Assembly (NCBI GenBank): GCA_018716545.1
Contig: DVJU01000220.1
Location: 1-7,700, forward strand
Origin: Scatomorpha pullicola
GTDB taxonomy: Bacteria > Bacillota > Clostridia > Oscillospirales > Oscillospiraceae
Length of the DNA: 7,700 nucleotides
Direction of reading: 5' to 3'
Shown: positions 4,790 through 7,700 of the stretch, piece by piece
Numbering within the stretch: the stretch's first letter is position 1
How the letters are laid out: every line of letters begins with the position of its first letter
Translations under genes and position numbers: made by a program
The notes under the pieces: model-generated
The model's database searches: none
The model's input: the letters and a program-made list of their open reading frames with translations, nothing else
Told to the model about the DNA's origin: nothing

Positions 4790-5215
4790 TCAGTCGCCCA
4801 CCAGGACGCCCATGCTGCGGCAGGTGCCGGCTATCATGCTCATGGCGGCCTCGACGCTGGTGCAGTTGAGGTCGGGCATCTTCTGCTCGGCTATCTTGCG
4901 CAGGTCTTCCTTGCTGATGGTGGCGACCTTGTCACGCTGGGGCACGCCGCTGGCCTTGTCGATGCCGCAGGCCTTCTTGATGAGCAGAGCCGCGGGCGGG
5001 GTCTTGGTGATGAAGGTAAAGCTGCGGTCGGAGTACACGGTGATGACCACGGGGATCATCATGCCCATGTCGCCCTTCGTGCGCTCGTTGAAATCCTTGG
5101 TGAACTGGCCGATGTTCACGCCGTACTGACCCAGAGCGGGGCCGACGGGGGGCGCCGGGGTGGCCTTGCCGGCCGGCACCTGGAATCTGATATATCCAAC
5201 AACTTTCTGTGCCAA
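4790..5215 (-). CDS. rplK: 50S ribosomal protein L11
   Basis: A 141-residue protein, exactly the usual L11 length. The N-terminal domain has the proline-rich signature GKATPAPPVGPALGQYGVN (about 16-34) followed by IGQFTKDFNERT. The C-terminal rRNA-binding domain includes FITKTPPAALLIKKACGI (about 68-85) and ends DLNCTSVEAAMSMIAGTCRS. L11 sits at the base of the L7/L12 stalk in the GTPase centre. The start is TTG at 5213-5215, about seven bases after AAAGAGGTG. It lies between nusG (46 bases upstream) and rplA (86 bases downstream). Confidence 0.97.
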   Translation of the reverse strand: MAQKVVGYIRFQVPAGKATPAPPVGPALGQYGVNIGQFTKDFNERTKGDMGMMIPVVITVYSDRSFTFITKTPPAALLIKKACGIDKASGVPQRDKVATISKEDLRKIAEQKMPDLNCTSVEAAMSMIAGTCRSMGVLVGD

Positions 5216-5261
5216 GTCAAAGCACCTCTTTCATAATAATTAAGCGGGGGGCAGGCGGCGG

Positions 5262-5786
5262 TCAGTCCTTGACCGGCTCCACCTGATCGAGCTCCAGGTC
5301 GACCGGGGTCTCGCGGCCGAACATGGAGACGACAACGCGCACGCGATCCTTCTCGGGCTCGAGCTCCTCGACCGTACCGAGGAAGCCCTCGAGCGGGCCG
5401 TCCACGACCTTGACGGTGTCGCCCACCTCATAGCCCACGACTATCTCGTGTCTCTCGACACCGAGGTCGTATATCTCCTGCTGGGTGAGCGGGATGGCCT
5501 TGTTGGACGCGCCGACAAATCCGGTCGCGCCGCGCACGTTGCGGACGAGATGCCAGCTCTCATCCGTCATGATCATCTTGACCAGGACATATCCGGGGAA
5601 CACCTTGCGCTCATAGGTCTTCTCACCCGCGTCGGTGTGCTCCGTGACAGTCTCGAGGGGAATGTTGACCTCCTGTATGAGGTCGGTCATTTTGCGGTTT
5701 TCCGCCGCCTTCATGACAGCGGCGGCGACGGCGTTTTCATATCCGGAGTATGTGTGAACCACATACCATTTCGCTTCTTCAGCCAT
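5262..5786 (-). CDS. nusG: Transcription termination/antitermination factor NusG
   Basis: A 174-residue two-domain protein. The NGN domain shows KWYVVHTYSGYE (6-17), ERKVFPGYVLV (59-69) and VRNVRGATGFVG (81-92). The C-terminal KOW domain shows VGDTVKVVDGPLEGFLG (121-137) and MFGRETPVDLELDQVE (155-170). NusG binds RNA polymerase over the main channel, affects pausing, and links to ribosomal S10 or Rho through its KOW domain. The ATG at 5784-5786 lies five bases after the secE stop. No strong ribosome binding site is visible, which suggests translational coupling to secE. Confidence 0.97.
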   Translation of the reverse strand: MAEEAKWYVVHTYSGYENAVAAAVMKAAENRKMTDLIQEVNIPLETVTEHTDAGEKTYERKVFPGYVLVKMIMTDESWHLVRNVRGATGFVGASNKAIPLTQQEIYDLGVERHEIVVGYEVGDTVKVVDGPLEGFLGTVEELEPEKDRVRVVVSMFGRETPVDLELDQVEPVKD

Positions 5787-5791
5787 CGCGC

Positions 5792-6061
5792 TTACACCAG
5801 GTCGATGAGCGTCTGGACTCCGAGCTGAGCCAGGGTGTCAAAGAGCCACAGTGCGACGGCCGCAACGGCCATCATGGCCAGCGCCACGCCGGTGTTAGTG
5901 GTCACCTGCTTGGGAGTAGGCCAGACCACCTTCTTGACCTCGCTGCGGAACTCGCGGAACCACTTGCCGACACGCTTGAAAAACGGGAGCTTCTCGTCGG
6001 TCTTCTTGACGGCGGCCGTGGAGGTCTTGGCGGGGGCGGCATTCTTGTTTGCTTCTGCCAT
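5792..6061 (-). CDS. secE: Preprotein translocase subunit SecE
   Basis: An 89-residue membrane protein. An Ala/Lys-rich N-terminal extension (1-24) precedes the amphipathic helix FFKRVGKWFREFRSEVKKVV (27-46), the conserved WPT (47-49) and one membrane span (about 56-76). SecE clamps SecY in the SecYEG translocon. The ATG at 6059-6061 follows AAAGGAG with 11 bases of spacing. The single-span form is normal for Gram-positive bacteria; the extended N-terminus is somewhat longer than in B. subtilis. Confidence 0.95.
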   Translation of the reverse strand: MAEANKNAAPAKTSTAAVKKTDEKLPFFKRVGKWFREFRSEVKKVVWPTPKQVTTNTGVALAMMAVAAVALWLFDTLAQLGVQTLIDLV

Positions 6062-6085
6062 TAGACTGAAAACTCCTTTCGCGCC

Positions 6086-6247
6086 TTACTTCGTCTCGTT
6101 GTGGACCGTGTACTTGCGGCAGCGGGGGCAGTACTTCTTCATCTCAAGACGGTCAGGCGTATTCTTCTTGTTCTTGACCGTGAAGTAGTTGCGCTCCTTG
6201 CATTCGCTGCACCTGAGTGTAACCTTGACTCTTGCGCCAACAGCCAT
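6086..6247 (-). CDS. rpmG: 50S ribosomal protein L33, zinc-binding form
   Basis: A 53-residue protein. CSEC (13-16) and CPRC (40-43) supply the four cysteines of the zinc-binding C+ form. The core RNYFTVKNKKNTPDRLEMKK (19-38) is typical of L33. The ATG at 6245-6247 follows AAGGAGG; the open frame runs further upstream, but that part has no ribosome binding site and lies in the leader. It is the first gene of the rpmG-secE-nusG-rplK-rplA operon. A four-cysteine L33 normally means growth does not depend on the zinc-free paralogue except under zinc limitation; a paralogue elsewhere cannot be judged. Confidence 0.95.
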   Translation of the reverse strand: MAVGARVKVTLRCSECKERNYFTVKNKKNTPDRLEMKKYCPRCRKYTVHNETK

Positions 6248-6393
6248 TTGTTCGGCACCTCCTTGTAGTATTGGCCGCGCACGGCGGCCTGTTGCCTCCC
6301 TGAACATGCCGGAGCAGACGCCGGGAAAGCCCGGCTTGAACAGTCGTCGCACGCAAAAAATGCGCACGAAAACAGCCTGTCCGGCCGACAGGT
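6248..6393 (-). promoter_or_regulatory. Structured 5' leader of the rpmG operon
   Basis: About 145 nt lie between the expected transcription start and the rpmG ATG. Three perfect 6-bp stems are visible: CCTGTC/GACAGG at 6376-6392 (almost at the transcript 5' end), GCCGGG/CCCGGC with a 4-nt loop at 6320-6335, and GGCCGC/GCGGCC at 6273-6289 just upstream of the AAGGAGG site. None is followed by a T-tract, so they are not plain terminators. A role in stability or ribosomal-protein feedback is possible but not shown. Confidence 0.4.
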
Positions 6394-6399
6394 AGAAAT

Positions 6400-6428
6400 A
6401 GTATAACACTCCGCCGCGCCCAGGTCAA
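6400..6428 (-). promoter_or_regulatory. Sigma-A promoter of the rpmG-rplA operon
   Basis: On the minus strand TTGACC (6428-6423) and TATACT (6405-6400) are separated by exactly 17 bases, a near-consensus housekeeping promoter. Transcription should start near 6393. It fits strong expression of ribosomal genes. Confidence 0.8.
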
Positions 6429-6526
6429 TCATTAAATTATAGTATCGTTCATTTTTTTCTCACGTATCGGGGCAAAACGTTCCACTTAGTTCACTTTGCC
6501 TTAACAGCCAGTTCACAAGTGGGCGG

Positions 6527-6534
6527 TATATTAT
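6527..6534 (+). promoter_or_regulatory. Candidate -10 region for the 6537-6767 RNA
   Basis: TATATTAT at 6527-6534 is an AT-rich -10-like stretch directly before the structured region. No good -35 lies at normal spacing; TTAACA at 6501-6506 is 20 bases from TATATT. A start near 6540 is expected if this promoter is real. Confidence 0.4.
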
Positions 6535-6536
6535 AG

Positions 6537-6767
6537 ATGCTGACAGGGAAGTCAGTGATAACGCGGTTACCGGGGGTGCCACGCGCGCCCCGCTGCAAGG
6601 GTCAGAGCCTGCGCGAAATCCGGCGCTGCGCCCCGGAAACCTGCCTGATACGCTATAGCAACACGGCTACTGCCCGCCGGAAAGGCTTGCCCTTTCAAAG
6701 CGGCAGACCAAAAATAACGCCCTGCGGCGATCACATAAAAGAGGACGGTTTCGCCGTCCTCTTTTCG
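6537..6767 (+). ncRNA. Structured small RNA, possibly 6S RNA
   Basis: This stretch has no credible protein but many long-range complementary blocks that nest as one rod. These are GTGAT/ATCAC (6555-6559 with 6730-6734), GTTA/TAAC (6566-6569 with 6715-6718), GCTGC/GCGGC (6592-6596 with 6700-6704), AAGGG/CCCTT (6597-6601 with 6690-6694), AGCCT/AGGCT (6606-6610 with 6683-6687) and CCGGCG/CGCCGG (6620-6625 with 6675-6680). A side hairpin GGGG/CCCC lies at 6572-6591. An interrupted rod of about 200 nt is the hallmark of 6S RNA, which binds sigma-A holoenzyme. The 3' segment CCTGCGGCG (6721-6729) also resembles the 3' closing arm of E. coli 6S RNA as I recall it. The RNA ends at its own terminator. 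That a structured RNA is present is well supported; the 6S identity is a guess. An orphan riboswitch-like leader is the main alternative. Confidence 0.55.
6737..6765 (+). terminator. Intrinsic terminator of the small RNA
   Basis: AAAAGAGGACGG (6737-6748) and CCGTCCTCTTTT (6754-6765) pair perfectly over 12 bp around the loop TTTCG. The 3' arm ends in TTTT. It lies upstream of the folC promoter, so it separates the small RNA from folC. Confidence 0.85.
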
Positions 6768-6783
6768 CGTACTGAGATTTCTC

Positions 6784-6812
6784 TTTCAAACTCCGCGCCG
6801 TGATGGTATAAT
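6784..6812 (+). promoter_or_regulatory. Promoter of folC
   Basis: A perfect TATAAT at 6807-6812 is preceded by TGG (extended -10). A weak -35, TTTCAA at 6784-6789, lies 17 bases upstream. Transcription should start near 6819, leaving a short leader to the GGAGG site at 6825-6829. Confidence 0.65.
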
Positions 6813-6835
6813 CTCGGCGTAAACGGAGGTGCCGC

Positions 6836-7700
6836 ATGGATTATCGATCTGCTTTGAAATATATAGAGGGCGTATCCTGGCTCGGCTCCAGGCCGGGGCT
6901 GGAGCGCATCTCCGCCCTGCTGGAGCGGCTGGGCAGGCCTCAGGACGCGCTGAAGTTCGTCCACGTCGCGGGCACCAACGGCAAGGGCAGCGTCTGCGCG
7001 CTGCTCCGGCACACGCTGAGCGCCGCAGGATACCGCACGGGGCTTTACATCTCGCCTCACCTCTCGCGCATGAACGAGCGCATGAGCGTGGACGGCGCGG
7101 ACGTCTCCGACGCCGCCTTCGCCGAGGCGGTGGGCGAGCTGGCGCAGGCGGCGCAGGGCATGGACGAGCCGTGCACGGAGTTCGAGCTGTGCACAGCCCT
7201 GGCTCTGCACTGGTTCCGCAAGGAGCGCTGCGACATAGTCGTGCTCGAGACCGGCCTCGGCGGGCGTCTGGACGCCACGAACGCCATCGGCGTTCCCGAG
7301 TGCGCGGTCATAACCAACATCGGCCTCGACCACACCGGCGTGCTCGGCTCCACGGTCGAACTGATCGCCGCCGAGAAGGCGGGCATATTCAAGGGCGGGC
7401 GCGCCGCGGCCTACGACCTGCCGGAGAACGTGCGCGCGGTACTGCGCGAAAAGGCCGCCGCGACGGGCACTGACCTCCGCTTCGCCGACTTCGGCGGGCT
7501 GCGGCCCATAGACGACTCGCTCGACGGGCAGCGCTTTGCCTACCGGGGCACGGAGTACCGCCTCGGCCTGCCGGGAGAGCACCAGCTCAGGAACGCGGCC
7601 ACGGCGCTGGAGGCGATAGAGCAGCTTCGCGCGGCCGGGTGGGACATCCCGGCTTACGCCGTGCAGCGCGGCTTTGAGCGCGCCGTCTGGCCGGCGAGGT
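6836..7700 (+). CDS. folC: Folylpolyglutamate synthase / dihydrofolate synthase (partial, 3' end outside window)
   Basis: The first 288 codons are present and the frame is still open at the right edge. The enzyme adds glutamate to dihydropteroate and/or to folates using ATP. Motifs in order: the P-loop GTNGKGS (46-52), YISPHLSRMNERM (71-83, folate and omega-loop region), TEFE (114-117), VVLETGLGGRLDATN (135-149), ITNIGLDHTGVLG (159-171), EKAGIFK (180-186, with the lysine that is usually carbamylated) and GEHQLRNAATAL (248-259). All catalytic positions visible so far are intact. The start is the ATG at 6836, six bases after GGAGG. MurC-F ligases share the fold, but the LETGLGGRLD and SPHL motifs point to FolC. 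It has its own promoter and follows the small RNA. Confidence 0.95.
   Translation, partial: MDYRSALKYIEGVSWLGSRPGLERISALLERLGRPQDALKFVHVAGTNGKGSVCALLRHTLSAAGYRTGLYISPHLSRMNERMSVDGADVSDAAFAEAVGELAQAAQGMDEPCTEFELCTALALHWFRKERCDIVVLETGLGGRLDATNAIGVPECAVITNIGLDHTGVLGSTVELIAAEKAGIFKGGRAAAYDLPENVRAVLREKAAATGTDLRFADFGGLRPIDDSLDGQRFAYRGTEYRLGLPGEHQLRNAATALEAIEQLRAAGWDIPAYAVQRGFERAVWPAR

Noticed and set aside
6293..6345. A GTTCAAG stretch on the minus strand suggesting a tRNA before rpmG
   Set aside because: No acceptor, D or anticodon stems could be built around it.
6560..6585. T-box-like GGTAACCGCG on the minus strand
   Set aside because: The antiterminator context is absent and no tRNA-synthetase or amino-acid gene follows on that strand.
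6571..6650. Fragments resembling a cobalamin or TPP riboswitch (CCGGAAACCTGCC, GGGGGTGCC)
   Set aside because: The other conserved blocks of either riboswitch are missing or wrongly spaced, and folC has its own promoter after a terminator.
6537..6803. An 88-codon plus-strand frame over the small-RNA region
   Set aside because: It has no ribosome binding site, crosses the terminator, and the nested complementary blocks explain the sequence better.
6731..7582. A 283-codon minus-strand frame opposite folC
   Set aside because: It is an antisense shadow of folC, whose motifs are unmistakable on the plus strand.
1..7700. CRISPR arrays, insertion sequences, toxin-antitoxin or defence genes
   Set aside because: I looked for regularly spaced repeats, transposase motifs and small paired genes on both strands and found none.

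Overview
The window comes from a GC-rich, endospore-forming member of the Clostridia. The organism call is an inference. It rests on the yabP-yabQ-divIC-S1 sporulation/division cluster, on a Gram-positive style order rpmG-secE-nusG-rplK-rplA, on strong AGGAGG-type ribosome binding sites, and on frequent GTG/TTG starts. An Oscillospiraceae-like or related gut lineage fits, but nothing here fixes the genus.

Layout. Positions 1-234 are a convergent spacer packed with inverted repeats; a plus-strand gene probably ends just inside the left edge. Positions 235-1752 carry a minus-strand operon read yabP, yabQ, divIC, S1-domain protein (YabR type). Positions 1880-2428 hold a plus-strand gene for a membrane-anchored protein of unknown function, divergent from yabP. 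It overlaps tail to tail with a minus-strand two-gene operon (3839-2419): a macro-domain protein, then a RluA-family pseudouridine synthase, joined by a 4-nt GTGA overlap. Positions 3886-3981 hold two tandem terminators. Beyond them the minus-strand operon rpmG-secE-nusG-rplK-rplA runs from a good sigma-A promoter (6400-6428) down to 4011, with a probable L1 autoregulatory stem between rplK and rplA. To the right of that promoter, on the plus strand, lies a non-coding stretch (about 6537-6767) that folds as a long interrupted rod and ends in a 12-bp terminator. It looks like an independent small RNA, possibly 6S RNA. The window closes with the first 288 codons of folC, which has its own promoter.

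How the parts work together. YabP and YabQ act in spore coat/cortex formation, DivIC in the divisome, and the S1 protein in RNA or ribosome binding. RpmG, RplK and RplA are 50S proteins, SecE is part of the translocon and NusG is the transcription elongation factor. The usual rplJ-rplL-rpoBC continuation is absent after rplA. FolC makes folylpolyglutamates.

Most notable: a 35-bp intergenic repeat occurs twice, 3.8 kb apart. One copy sits inside the loop of a terminator hairpin of the ribosomal operon. The others are the structured RNA next to folC, and yabQ reading 170 nt into divIC with no stop of its own. I saw no CRISPR array, insertion sequence, defence system or tRNA. Most of the window is conserved housekeeping and sporulation DNA.
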